Below are positions 15,016 through 23,229 of a DNA stretch of 41,018 bases, piece by piece. Under the pieces are notes generated by a model, which saw only the letters and a list, made by a program, of their open reading frames with translations, had not been told where the DNA came from and did not search any database. The position numbers and the translations under genes were made by a program. This DNA is from a virus. The DNA is taken from IMG/VR virus record IMGVR_UViG_3300011113_000247, positions 1-41,018 of that record; one strand, written 5' to 3'. How positions within the stretch are numbered: the first letter of the stretch is position 1; each line of letters starts with the position of its first letter.

Positions 15016-16244
15016 CTACTATTATCGATCTAGGCAAGTTACGGTTTTATTGGGCTGGTGCGTACAACAACGCTACCCAATACGAACTAAATGACGTTGT
15101 TCGCTACGGTGGTAACGTCTATGTCTATATTAACGTCGTTGCTACGATAGGCAACGAACCTACTGATACGTCTTATTGGGCGTTGATGGTAGAGGGTATT
15201 AATTTTGTCGGTGTATGGAGTTCAGCTACACAGTACTTTATTGGTGATTCTGTTGCCTATGGTAGTACTGTCTACGTAGCTTTGGCTGACAACATTAATA
15301 AGCAACCAGACCTATTCCCGGGCACTTGGTCTACTCTGGTTGAGGGTATTCAGTTCGAAGGGGTGTATAACTCCGCGACGACTTATCAGGCCAATGACGT
15401 TGTTACGTACGGCCCTTCTGCATATATTGCGAAGCAGACAACCAATAACAACCCACCGACAAACGCTACTTATTGGGACCCGTTTGTTAGTGGCATTTCA
15501 CCTTCGGGGGTATACAACCCCGCTACTACGTATTACCCCAACAACATTGTTGCCTACGGCGCAAACTTGTATATCTGTACCGCGCTTTCAACAGGGAATG
15601 TACCGACAAACACTTCTTTCTGGACGTTGTTTGTTACAGCGTTTCAAAACCGTGGCAACTGGGCTACATCAACGTTGTATTACGTAAACGATCTTGTTCA
15701 GTACGGGGCTAACACGTACGCGTGCCAAGTTCAAAACACTTCCGGTGTATTTGCCACGGATTTGGCAGCGGGCAAATGGTCACTGTTTGTATCCGGCTTA
15801 CGCCAGCGAGGTAACTGGACAACCGCCACGGCATACTTGCCTTTTGATATTGTGGTGTACGGGGGCAATACGTATTCTTGCGTACTTGCTAATACCTCTA
15901 CAGTATTTGCGACTGATTTAGCGGCGGGAAACTGGCAAATTTTTAACGGCGGTATTCGTTGGCGGGGGACCTTTGCTCCTGCGACTCAGTATCTGTTAAA
16001 CGATATTGTCTACAACACGTCAGGAAGCACATACATTGCCACAACAGACTTTATTTCTGCGGCCTCTATGTCAACAGACATTACGGCAGGTAGATTTACT
16101 TTGTTTGCGCAAGGCGCTAATGTTACGGGCATACCGGCGATTTCGCCATCAACTGCCAACTATATACTCAGTAATGACGGAGTGTCTACACTGTTCTGGA
16201 CCCCCAGCTACACGTTCCGTAATTACGTCGATCTAACCATGTAA
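15012..16244 (+). CDS. Seven-repeat carbohydrate-binding-like virion protein
   Basis: This 410-residue protein consists of seven consecutive modules of 49-54 residues at about 12-62, 63-112, 113-161, 162-210, 211-262, 263-314 and 315-368, plus a 42-residue tail. Each module has the pattern G-x-[WYF]-x-x-x-[TS]-x-Y-x-x-x-D-x-V-x-YG-x-x-Y followed by a W or F. This resembles CBM5/12-type chitin-binding modules, in which surface aromatics bind sugars. Modules 5 and 6 are most alike (both contain FATDLAAG), pointing to recent duplication. The likely role is binding surface polysaccharide on the host as part of a fibre or appendage. Confidence 0.75.
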   Translation: MTTIIDLGKLRFYWAGAYNNATQYELNDVVRYGGNVYVYINVVATIGNEPTDTSYWALMVEGINFVGVWSSATQYFIGDSVAYGSTVYVALADNINKQPDLFPGTWSTLVEGIQFEGVYNSATTYQANDVVTYGPSAYIAKQTTNNNPPTNATYWDPFVSGISPSGVYNPATTYYPNNIVAYGANLYICTALSTGNVPTNTSFWTLFVTAFQNRGNWATSTLYYVNDLVQYGANTYACQVQNTSGVFATDLAAGKWSLFVSGLRQRGNWTTATAYLPFDIVVYGGNTYSCVLANTSTVFATDLAAGNWQIFNGGIRWRGTFAPATQYLLNDIVYNTSGSTYIATTDFISAASMSTDITAGRFTLFAQGANVTGIPAISPSTANYILSNDGVSTLFWTPSYTFRNYVDLTM

Positions 16245-16254
16245 GGAGAGTCAA

Positions 16255-19038
16255 ATGCCTACAGTAAAATCTGTCATCGTTCCTGAAGTTTCGACTTCCC
16301 TTACGACGGCGTACACTAATTCAACTAGTTCAGGTGCCACTTTAAAAGCAGTTAATGCTATTGGTGTGGCTGACCCAACTATTTGGGGGACTACTGCTAG
16401 TGCAGCATCTGAGTGGACTTTTTTTGGTACTAGTAACCCAACTTTTGTAGGCCCTGATGGGCAGACAGCGGGTAATACGGCACCGTTCCCAATTCAGCTT
16501 TCTGCGGATCGTATGCTTCTGCTATGGACCCCAGCAAACATTCACTGCGGCGGAACACGAGATTATTTAAGTGGTACGGTGTTGCACTCGCAAATCGTCG
16601 AGTGGACGGGTACCGTATATCGAGCGGGGCCGATTGTTAACGTGTTGCTGCCTGCTGCGTATTTCAACTCTCAGACAATAGGCTTGTGGACACGCCCTGA
16701 TGGGGCCAGTGCGCAGATCGGTCAGATGTTGGCAAGGGCGGTTGCTATTACCAGTACTAAAGTTGCTCTTGTATTGCGTGACTCTACCAACTTCCATCTG
16801 CTACGCCTCAATATCTCAGGTAATTCTGTAGACCAAGCAAACGTCGTGAACTTTGCGTTGTCGGGTGCTACGGCGTTTAACTCCACGACCGCGTTCGCTT
16901 TTGATGTAAGCCCAGTGCTTGATAACACCAATAAAGTAGTGGTGATGGGGTCGAACGGCACTAACTGGTCGATGCAGTCTTACAACATTCCAGATAGCGG
17001 TGCACTTACTGTTGATTCGACGTTGTTTAGTACTGGCCTTGCGCATACTACGGGCGGTGCAGCGTTTGCTCCGCTAACGGCAACGGTCAACGCTGCCAAC
17101 ACAACTACGTATGTAGTAGCCGCTAATACGGTAACAACAGCAACGCTGTCGATTCAACATGTTGCGTTCAACAGTAGTACTAGTATATTTAGTACGGTGG
17201 GTACTCCGGTTACGATTACCAACACGGCTACGACGGGTATCGCAGTAAGGACGCTTTCCTCGGACGCTACCGCAAATGCTGTTGTAGCGTTTATAAACAC
17301 TGGTGTGACTAGCGCAATGAGTTTTGCTCGGCAGACGAGCCTAACGCAGGCAACCAATACGGTGACTACCACTACACTTAACTCTTCTGCAACTCGCGCA
17401 CTTAAAGTCAGCTTTAACTGGGGTTCTTCTCGTGCGGTGTTTTTGGCGGAAACAAATGGTTTGGTCGTGTACGACAGCACTGGCACTGGCACTGCACTAA
17501 TTACAAGTGCAGATACTAACTCAACTACACAATGTCAGACTTATTGGTATCCGTTTAATAGTCGACCGCTATATACCGTTTCAGATACAACCCCGACTAC
17601 GGTTGGTCGAGTACCTCAGTTTATATCGCGTATAAATATCGGCAGCGCCACTTCTGTTGGCACCGCGCAGCTTGTAGGTAACTACTTGCCATACGGCTTT
17701 CCTTATCAAGGGCATCATAGCTGGTCTGAAAAAGCCCAGTGCTGGATGATTGGGCAAGGAGGTCGTATCTATGCAGTAAGCACTGCGGGTGCCGTACTTA
17801 ATGAAGTGAGCCTGTATAACCTGTCTCCGACACTAGGGGTTAACAGTGTTTATGTGTCGATCAAAGCACTAGAGTGCACGCCTTCTGGACGCATTTATTG
17901 CCTAACTGATAGCCAAGGCGCACAAGTTACTTCTTGGTATGGGAACCAATGGGCGAGTACAACCGCATCGCTTTGCTATGGTTTTGGTCTAATGGCAGTT
18001 ACTTCGAGCCAAACACTACCTAGCGCAAACTTAACATCGACACCTACTAACTTTAGCGCACAGTTTAAAGTAGTAATTGACCTTGAATCTTATACAGACT
18101 ACTCCGGCATTGAAAGGGCTTTGGGGTTGTATATAGAAACGACTTCTAACGCCAACGTACGCGCAATTAGATTTGATGGTGGGCAGTGGCTAGATGTGGC
18201 TAATACTGCAATCCCAACAACCACACTTACAAGTTTTCATGTAGGTTCTCGGCCTAACTTCCGATTAGTGCAAGATTCTCCGGCAGACCCAGCCAACCAA
18301 ACTGGCCTGTGGCGAGTTATTGGCGCAGTAGGGTTGAATAGCGCAGCTAATATGGCGTTTCAGGCCATATCCACTACCGCAGTAAGTGACCCTAACATCG
18401 CCAACGTTGCAGTGGCTACTAATATAAACGCTACAACAGCGGCGGTGTATCCAACAGTCAAAGCGGAATCGTATAACACGATGTTCCTTACTAATTATGA
18501 TCCCCTTGCACTAGTTAGTCGTTACTATTTCTGTGTTGGGGGTAGGCTGATCACAGGGCTGTATGGAGTACCAATTGCCGGTGCAAATACAGCGCAGTTT
18601 GTTAATGCCATTACTACTAAGTACGGTTTTGCTGCATCGCCTTGTAACACCGGCACTTCGGCTATCGCGCAGTCTATTTACTTATTTGATTCGGTTACTG
18701 CTCAGGCAGGTCCAAGAGCTACACTAACCGCAACAAGTGGTAATGGGTGGACTACGCTGGTTCGAAACGGACAAGCGCAATTGGATGTGTTTGCTAACGG
18801 CGTTAATAACAGGTACTCCGTATCTGGTCCAGACACTGCACTTTTGCATGTGAGTATCAGTGGCGGCGGATCGGACTTCTTCGTTACTTCTGTATTGGGG
18901 CAACCAGTAAATACATCTACGTCTTCTGCGTATAGAAATACAGATGTGTATTTTGTGCCAGTTGGGTATTCAGTCAAACTCAAATCAACGCTACCGGTAT
19001 CTTTATCGGCTATGTTGAGTGTTGTGGAGGATGTATAA
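16255..19038 (+). CDS. Large fibre/appendage protein, unknown fold
   Basis: This 927-residue protein is rich in Thr, Ser, Ala, Asn and Val and almost free of charged clusters. It reads as long stretches of beta strand, such as NKVVVMGSNGTNWSMQSYNI and RIYAVSTAGAVLNEVSLYNL. The middle resembles repeated blades of a propeller (strand, turn, W or Y), and the end, FVTSVLGQPVNTSTSSAYR, a beta domain. No enzyme motif is clear, so depolymerase activity is not claimed. It has an AAGGAG ribosome site. The position after the repeat protein and before other fibre-type genes makes it a receptor-binding or appendage protein. Confidence 0.65.
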   Translation: MPTVKSVIVPEVSTSLTTAYTNSTSSGATLKAVNAIGVADPTIWGTTASAASEWTFFGTSNPTFVGPDGQTAGNTAPFPIQLSADRMLLLWTPANIHCGGTRDYLSGTVLHSQIVEWTGTVYRAGPIVNVLLPAAYFNSQTIGLWTRPDGASAQIGQMLARAVAITSTKVALVLRDSTNFHLLRLNISGNSVDQANVVNFALSGATAFNSTTAFAFDVSPVLDNTNKVVVMGSNGTNWSMQSYNIPDSGALTVDSTLFSTGLAHTTGGAAFAPLTATVNAANTTTYVVAANTVTTATLSIQHVAFNSSTSIFSTVGTPVTITNTATTGIAVRTLSSDATANAVVAFINTGVTSAMSFARQTSLTQATNTVTTTTLNSSATRALKVSFNWGSSRAVFLAETNGLVVYDSTGTGTALITSADTNSTTQCQTYWYPFNSRPLYTVSDTTPTTVGRVPQFISRINIGSATSVGTAQLVGNYLPYGFPYQGHHSWSEKAQCWMIGQGGRIYAVSTAGAVLNEVSLYNLSPTLGVNSVYVSIKALECTPSGRIYCLTDSQGAQVTSWYGNQWASTTASLCYGFGLMAVTSSQTLPSANLTSTPTNFSAQFKVVIDLESYTDYSGIERALGLYIETTSNANVRAIRFDGGQWLDVANTAIPTTTLTSFHVGSRPNFRLVQDSPADPANQTGLWRVIGAVGLNSAANMAFQAISTTAVSDPNIANVAVATNINATTAAVYPTVKAESYNTMFLTNYDPLALVSRYYFCVGGRLITGLYGVPIAGANTAQFVNAITTKYGFAASPCNTGTSAIAQSIYLFDSVTAQAGPRATLTATSGNGWTTLVRNGQAQLDVFANGVNNRYSVSGPDTALLHVSISGGGSDFFVTSVLGQPVNTSTSSAYRNTDVYFVPVGYSVKLKSTLPVSLSAMLSVVEDV

Positions 19039-19039
19039 C

Positions 19040-19702
19040 ATGGCTTTTGATATTACCCTGTTGAAACCCAACCCACCAGCGTCCCCGGTTGTACCACCAG
19101 CACCGGGGCTGGTGTTTATTAAAACAATACCAATGTCATTTCCCGGGTTTAGCGGAGCTACTACTTACTCCACTATTACTGTAGATGCCCCGGGAGACGC
19201 TAACTTTACTAAGTATCGGGGCATATTGTTTCGGTTTTATGGTATTGGTTTTGCAAACGCCACTGGTTGCGATCTTCGTATACAGCCGCGTAGAAGTGGG
19301 CAAAATATTACTAACACGATTAGTTTTCAGATAAACCAAATAAGTTCTGCCGCAGCAACTGGCTGGATCAATACTGCCGGCGTAGCCCCTCAAAACTTTA
19401 CTACGGGTACCCCTGCGCTTGCTAACAACCCGCTAAATAAGCTAGATATATTGATGCATCCCATAGGGTATGACATTGATTTTAGTTTTGGGTCAAATTC
19501 CACACTATTTATTGGGTCTATGGGTAAGTCTACTGGAACCTACCAACAGGCGGGTAATTTACTTACTCCTATGATGAATAGAGACAACCCCGGCTTAACG
19601 CTCTCTTTATCCTCCTCAAACTTCTTTACTTCGTGGAACTCAAACAGCTTAAATGCTGATTTACCGATGACGTGCGACATTTATGGGTATTGCATAGCAT
19701 GA
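19040..19702 (+). CDS. Appendage/fibre-associated protein
   Basis: This encodes 220 residues from the ATG at 19040, chosen because a GGAGG site sits 9 nt upstream; an in-frame GTG at 19019 would overlap the previous gene. It has a proline-rich start (PNPPASPVVPPAPG) and then an all-beta body (STITVDAPGDANFTKYRGILFRFYGIGFANATG) that looks like a jelly-roll. It ends TCDIYGYCIA. The proline linker suggests an N-terminal attachment peptide followed by a receptor-binding head. The stop is shared with the next start (ATGA). No family is recognised. Confidence 0.6.
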   Translation: MAFDITLLKPNPPASPVVPPAPGLVFIKTIPMSFPGFSGATTYSTITVDAPGDANFTKYRGILFRFYGIGFANATGCDLRIQPRRSGQNITNTISFQINQISSAAATGWINTAGVAPQNFTTGTPALANNPLNKLDILMHPIGYDIDFSFGSNSTLFIGSMGKSTGTYQQAGNLLTPMMNRDNPGLTLSLSSSNFFTSWNSNSLNADLPMTCDIYGYCIA

Positions 19703-20043
19703 ACGAACTACCCTACATATTTGAAAATGGTGCGGCACGACAAATGTCGGAGGATGAGTATGCTAACCATCTGACCGCCCTTGCTAATTATGTACCCCCC
19801 ATACCTTCAGCCGTGACTATGCGGCAGATGCGCCTTGCGATTATTGGGGCGAGAAAGACAACTGCTGTAAATGACGCAATTAAAGCCATCGCGGATAGCG
19901 CAGAAAAAGCAAGGGTTCAAGTGGAGTGGGATTACGGCACAGTGGTTGAGCGCACTGCGCCTTGGTTCTTAGCTATCATGGAAAGTATTGGGTACACGGA
20001 CGTTGACATTGATGCTTTGTTTTTGAAAGCCGCGTCGTTGTAA
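19699..20043 (+). CDS. Small tail-fibre-linked protein
   Basis: This encodes 114 residues from the ATG at 19699, overlapping the previous stop by 4 nt. The C-terminal 70 residues follow a pattern I recall in short proteins encoded beside phage fibre genes: MRQMRLAIIGARKTTAV, then VEWDYGTVVERTAPWF, then a final ESIGYTDVDIDALFLKAASL. The N-terminus (NELPYIFENGAARQMSEDEY) is likely a flexible docking peptide. It could be a fibre assembly chaperone or a small fibre subunit. The first is slightly more likely from context. Confidence 0.6.
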   Translation: MNELPYIFENGAARQMSEDEYANHLTALANYVPPIPSAVTMRQMRLAIIGARKTTAVNDAIKAIADSAEKARVQVEWDYGTVVERTAPWFLAIMESIGYTDVDIDALFLKAASL

Positions 20044-20063
20044 CTTGTTAAGAGGGCAGGCTA

Positions 20064-20825
20064 ATGTTTGGCTATAGTGCGTTTGCCCAAGCTCCGTTTG
20101 CGACTATCCCGATGCTGGGTGCGCCAGCATCGGTTACGCTGACCGGGCAAGAGCTGTTCATTCACATAAACAGCGTAGCCACCACTGCTGACGCAAATGT
20201 AAATCTAGTTTCTCAGTTACCACTTGTCGCTTCTCAAGGGGTACTACAGTTTAATTCAGCTTATGCGCTGAATGGGCAACAGATAACGTCGTTTATAGAG
20301 AGTCTGGATGTTACGGCATTTGCCAACACGACACTTAACTCTCAACTGTTGCAAGCGTTCCAAGGCACCGTAACCGGTGCGCCGGGGTACGTAATAACCG
20401 GTATAGGCATGACTGCGGATCAAGGCAGTCTGACTACAACCGCAGCTGCAAATGTAGTTCTTAATGGTGGCGTTGTAACCGGTGTAACCGGGATTATTAG
20501 CGCTACAGGCACCGGCTCTACTACGTTGGTAGGGCAGCTTGCAAATATTTCGCAGGGGGTTGTCACCGCGTCAGGCGGGGCGGTAGCTACAATAACAGGC
20601 GTTACGGCACTTATTAATATTAATAACGTGCTTGTGTGGGGCATCATACCAACCCCTGATGACCCTGCATGGCAGACGATTAATACGCAGCAAGCGGAAG
20701 GTTGGGTTGTAATACCTACGGATCAGAACAGTATATGGGGCAATATACAGACGGCAAATACTACTTGGACTGATATTGACGATTCTCAGCCGGGTGACGG
20801 CAACTGGACAAACATACCAAACTAG
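20064..20825 (+). CDS. Beta-repeat structural/fibre protein
   Basis: This 253-residue protein has a start (MFGYSAFAQAPFATIP) common in phage structural proteins whose middles are built of short beta repeats. Here the repeats are units such as NVVLNGGVVTGVTGIISATGTG and TLVGQLANISQGVVTASGG, each a strand plus turn. The C-terminal 60 residues are rich in Trp and Asp, with W-x-x-I boxes (WQTINTQ, WGNIQTAN, WTDIDDS, WTNIPN). The Trp boxes repeat about every 13-18 residues and may bind a partner. It ends just before the lysis region. Confidence 0.65.
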   Translation: MFGYSAFAQAPFATIPMLGAPASVTLTGQELFIHINSVATTADANVNLVSQLPLVASQGVLQFNSAYALNGQQITSFIESLDVTAFANTTLNSQLLQAFQGTVTGAPGYVITGIGMTADQGSLTTTAAANVVLNGGVVTGVTGIISATGTGSTTLVGQLANISQGVVTASGGAVATITGVTALININNVLVWGIIPTPDDPAWQTINTQQAEGWVVIPTDQNSIWGNIQTANTTWTDIDDSQPGDGNWTNIPN

Positions 20826-20839
20826 TAGTGGAGGCATAA

Positions 20840-21526
20840 ATTGACCCGCTAACCCTGCTTGCCGCTGCCAACGCCGCTGTTGCGGCTGTAAAGAAAGGTT
20901 GTCAACTTTACAAGGAGATCAAGGGCGCAGCAGGGGATGTGTCAGACGTACTGAAGGACTTGAAGGAGCAGTACAACAAGATAGTAGACCCAACGCCTGT
21001 ACAAAAAGCACAGTACCACGCGGAAGTGCAGCGGGTGCAGGAGATAGCAAAGTCCGACCCCAACGATGTTTTCACCGACATTGGCAATCAGTTGGGTGCG
21101 TTGATGGACAGCTATGACGCGATCAGCAAGTTGTTCTTGAAGGAGCAATTGGAAGCCAAGCAGGTCTACAGAGGTGAAGAAAGTATCGGGCGACGGGCGC
21201 TAAAGCGCATATTGATAACGGCTAGACTAGACGCTATGCTGGTAGAGATTCGAGAGACGATGACGTATCGAGCGCCGCCAGAGTTAGGTGCCTTGTGGAG
21301 CAAGTTTGAAGATATGTGGCAGCGCATCGTTGCCGAGCAGGAGGAAGCCCACGCAGAGGAACTTAGACTGGCTCAGATAGCAAGATGGCGACGCAGAAAA
21401 AGAATAGCGGAAATCAAGTCAAAGGTGGCGTGGGTCTCGGCAGTGGTGTTCGTAGTTATATGGGCGGTGGGACTAATGTGGCTGACGACAAGAAGCACGA
21501 TACAGAGAATGTACCTTGGTCACTGA
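20840..21526 (+). CDS. Coiled-coil protein with C-terminal membrane segment, apparent ATT start
   Basis: The open frame has no ATG, GTG or TTG near its ribosome site, but ATT at 20840 lies 5 nt after a strong GTGGAGG and gives the start (M)DPLTLLAAANAAVAAVKKG. The next usable codon, GTG at 20939, would drop 33 residues with coherent coding character and has only an AGGGGA directly adjacent. From ATT the protein has 228 residues: an Ala-rich hydrophobic N-terminal helix, a long coiled coil, a basic stretch (WRRRKRIAEIKSK) and a C-terminal membrane segment at about 196-216. Function unknown. Its position before the holin suggests a lysis or membrane role. The last 142 nt overlap the next gene in another frame. 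Confidence 0.65.
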   Translation: MDPLTLLAAANAAVAAVKKGCQLYKEIKGAAGDVSDVLKDLKEQYNKIVDPTPVQKAQYHAEVQRVQEIAKSDPNDVFTDIGNQLGALMDSYDAISKLFLKEQLEAKQVYRGEESIGRRALKRILITARLDAMLVEIRETMTYRAPPELGALWSKFEDMWQRIVAEQEEAHAEELRLAQIARWRRRKRIAEIKSKVAWVSAVVFVVIWAVGLMWLTTRSTIQRMYLGH

Positions 21527-21690
21527 TCGTGGTGGTAATGACGGTGCTGTTGATGTTCTTCATCATAATGCCGGTGTTAGCATTTATGTACTACGACATG
21601 TATTACGCCACCCAAGCGGCAGTGCACGAGGTCAGGAAGATGCGGGAGTTACGTAAGGAAATACAAATTGAACGGATGTACGGTAAATAA
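21385..21690 (+). CDS. Small membrane protein overlapping the previous gene
   Basis: This frame encodes up to 101 residues with one strong membrane segment (about 46-70, WSLIVVVMTVLLMFFIIMPVLAFMYYD) and a charged C-terminal helix (EVRKMRELRKEIQIERMYG). The ATG at 21385 lies 142 nt inside the previous gene, with a weak ribosome site. The Gly-rich first 30 residues may be no more than shadow sequence; a GTG at 21478, after GGTGGG, would give about 70 residues starting VADDKKHD and is a good alternative. The membrane helix and tail are surely coding. It lies 9 nt before the holin start, so a lysis accessory role is likely. Confidence 0.65.
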   Translation: MATQKKNSGNQVKGGVGLGSGVRSYMGGGTNVADDKKHDTENVPWSLIVVVMTVLLMFFIIMPVLAFMYYDMYYATQAAVHEVRKMRELRKEIQIERMYGK

Positions 21691-21699
21691 GGAGCAATC

Positions 21700-22212
21700 A
21701 TGCTGACGCTTATCTCAACCATCGGTGGCTACATAGTCGCCCTCTTCCCAAGACTGTTTGATATGTTGCAGGATCGTGCGGACAAGAAGCACGAGCTAGA
21801 CATCCTACACATGCAGATGCGTCAGCAATTAGCGTTATCAGAGCGTGGCTACTCCCCGTCAGACAAGACCGAGGAAGTCCGCGAGAACGACGAGCAGGAT
21901 CACCAGCAATACATGGCGCAGATTGGCGCCATCTACAACAACCAAGAGAAGCTACTAGAGTCCTCTTCCCAGTGGGTTAAGGATATGACTGCGGCTACCC
22001 GCCCGTTCGTGACGTTCATCTTTGTCCTTGAGCTTGTGCTAATTAACTTGCTGACGATGCTGTGGATTTTCATACACGGTGACAAGGTGACATCAATCGG
22101 TGAGCTGATTCAGATCATGGAAATCGTGTTTGACGCAGACGAGATGGCGCTCTTGGGTACGATCATCGCTATGTGGTTTGGTTCCCGTGGTAACTCGAAG
22201 GCTGGCAAGTGA
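21700..22212 (+). CDS. Holin, three-TM (GTA-holin-like) family
   Basis: This 170-residue protein begins with a hydrophobic amphipathic segment (LTLISTIGGYIVALFPRLF), then a charged helical domain (about 25-90). The signature half follows: ATRPFVTFIFVLELVLINLLTMLWIFI in sense at 99-125, then EIVFDADEMALLGTIIAMWFGSRG near the end. The (V/A)(T/R)RP-x-x-T box before the main membrane segment and the FGSR end are what I recall from the family named holin of 3TMs, for gene-transfer release. A holin forms the inner-membrane lesion that lets the endolysin out. It has an AAGGAG site and lies in a lysis cassette. Confidence 0.8.
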   Translation: MLTLISTIGGYIVALFPRLFDMLQDRADKKHELDILHMQMRQQLALSERGYSPSDKTEEVRENDEQDHQQYMAQIGAIYNNQEKLLESSSQWVKDMTAATRPFVTFIFVLELVLINLLTMLWIFIHGDKVTSIGELIQIMEIVFDADEMALLGTIIAMWFGSRGNSKAGK

Positions 22213-22283
22213 TTTACCTTGTCTATGCGCGGGTAGCCGCAACGGTATTGCTATGTGCTTATTTGATAAGTAATTTGCCATGA
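22209..22283 (+). CDS. 24-residue membrane peptide between holin and endolysin
   Basis: A GTG at 22209 overlaps the holin stop (GTGA) and the frame ends in a TGA that overlaps the endolysin ATG (ATGA), so it exactly fills the gap with 4-nt overlaps at both sides. The peptide, about IYLVYARVAATVLLCAYLIS, is a single hydrophobic helix with one Arg. This arrangement is typical of coupled genes and unlikely for random spacer. It may act as a holin partner or antiholin, or serve to couple translation. The ribosome site is weak (AAGG), and 25 codons is too short to prove coding. Confidence 0.45.
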   Translation: MIYLVYARVAATVLLCAYLISNLP

Positions 22284-22765
22284 AACTACCACTTGCCACA
22301 ATTGCAATGATTAAGCATCACGAAGGGGTGCGGTACAAGCCTTATAAGTGTCCAGCAAAGTTGTGGACGATAGGTGTAGGGCACGTACTGTACCCCGAGC
22401 AGGGCAAGATGCCCGTCGATCAACGCGATAAGTTCGCACTCAAAATAGAGGACTTCCGTGTATTTAGCAAAGAAGAAGTTGATTCGATCCTTGAGAAAGA
22501 CTTACAGCGCTTTGTCGCTGGTGTTCTTCGTTACTGCCCTGACCATCTTAACGAAAATCGCTTGGGCGCGTTGGTCAGCTTTGCATTCAATGTTGGGCTA
22601 GGCACTCTCCAGAGATCAACCCTGCGACAGAAGCACAACCGTGGGGATTTTGAAGGGGTAAAGCAGGAGTTCCTGAAGTTCACGAAGGGCGGCGGCAAGG
22701 TCTTGCCGGGGCTGGTCAAGCGCCGGAATGATGAAATAGCCCTGTATTTTGCGGAACCAAAATGA
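22280..22765 (+). CDS. Endolysin, GH24 (T4-type lysozyme)
   Basis: This 161-residue GH24 lysozyme has the catalytic triad of the Glu-8x-Asp/Cys-5x-Thr type: E15 in IKHHEGVRYKPY, C24 in KCP, and T30 in LWTIGVGH. The GH24 C-terminal features follow: RLGALVSFAFNVGLGTLQRSTL, then GGGKVLPGLVKRRNDEI. The Cys in place of Asp is known in P21-like endolysins. There is no signal peptide or anchor, so it needs the holin to reach the wall. It cuts the glycan backbone between MurNAc and GlcNAc. The stop overlaps the i-spanin start by 4 nt. Confidence 0.9.
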   Translation: MKLPLATIAMIKHHEGVRYKPYKCPAKLWTIGVGHVLYPEQGKMPVDQRDKFALKIEDFRVFSKEEVDSILEKDLQRFVAGVLRYCPDHLNENRLGALVSFAFNVGLGTLQRSTLRQKHNRGDFEGVKQEFLKFTKGGGKVLPGLVKRRNDEIALYFAEPK

Positions 22766-23229
22766 ACCCCTACCTGATCCTCGGCGGCGTTCTAGCCATT
22801 GGCTTGGCGGCTGGGGGCGGGTATTATAAAGGCAATTCTGCGGGTAAATCTGAAGTCCAACAAGCTTGGGATAGGGAAAAAACCGAGCAGTACGCTGTAC
22901 ATGCCAAAGCGTTGGAAGAAGCTGTAGAGAAACAGCAGCAGCTTCAGATGGAGGCAGATAAGTTAAGACAGGAGAAGGATAGTGAAATTCGCAATATCAA
23001 TGCTCGTGCTACCGCTCTTGTTAACAGCTTGCGCGACCGGCAAAGTCGCTCCGCCCCCACTACAAGTACCGTGCCCAGTGCCGCCAGCGTTGGACCCAGC
23101 GCCTGTACCGGAAAAGAGCTTTACAGAGAGGATGGCGAATTTCTTGTCAGGATCGCTAGAGAAGCCGACGAACTTAAAGCAGCCCTCGACCAATGCTACA
23201 AGCAATACAACGCCGCAAGGCAAAAGTAA
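22762..23229 (+). CDS. Rz-like i-spanin (inner-membrane spanin)
   Basis: This 155-residue protein has an N-terminal membrane anchor (about 4-24, YLILGGVLAIGLAAGGGYY), then a periplasmic coiled coil (EQYAVHAKALEEAVEKQQQ and onward), a Ser/Pro/Thr-rich hinge and a C-terminal helix with LVRIAREADELKAALDQCY. This is the usual layout of Rz. The gene for the outer-membrane partner is embedded in it in the +1 frame from 22982. Spanins fuse inner and outer membranes in the last step of lysis, and their presence means a Gram-negative host. Confidence 0.85.
   Translation: MNPYLILGGVLAIGLAAGGGYYKGNSAGKSEVQQAWDREKTEQYAVHAKALEEAVEKQQQLQMEADKLRQEKDSEIRNINARATALVNSLRDRQSRSAPTTSTVPSAASVGPSACTGKELYREDGEFLVRIAREADELKAALDQCYKQYNAARQK

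Noticed and set aside
16567-17492. Several minus-strand frames inside the 927-residue fibre gene
   Set aside because: Open only because Ser/Thr/Ala-rich codons lack stop complements; no start signals.
19019-19039. Upstream GTG start for the gene at 19040
   Set aside because: GGAGG lies at the right distance from the ATG at 19040, and the GTG is inside the preceding gene.
20899-21117. Plus-strand open frame overlapping the start of the ATT gene
   Set aside because: Composition is poor and there is no ribosome site. The ATT frame explains the region better.
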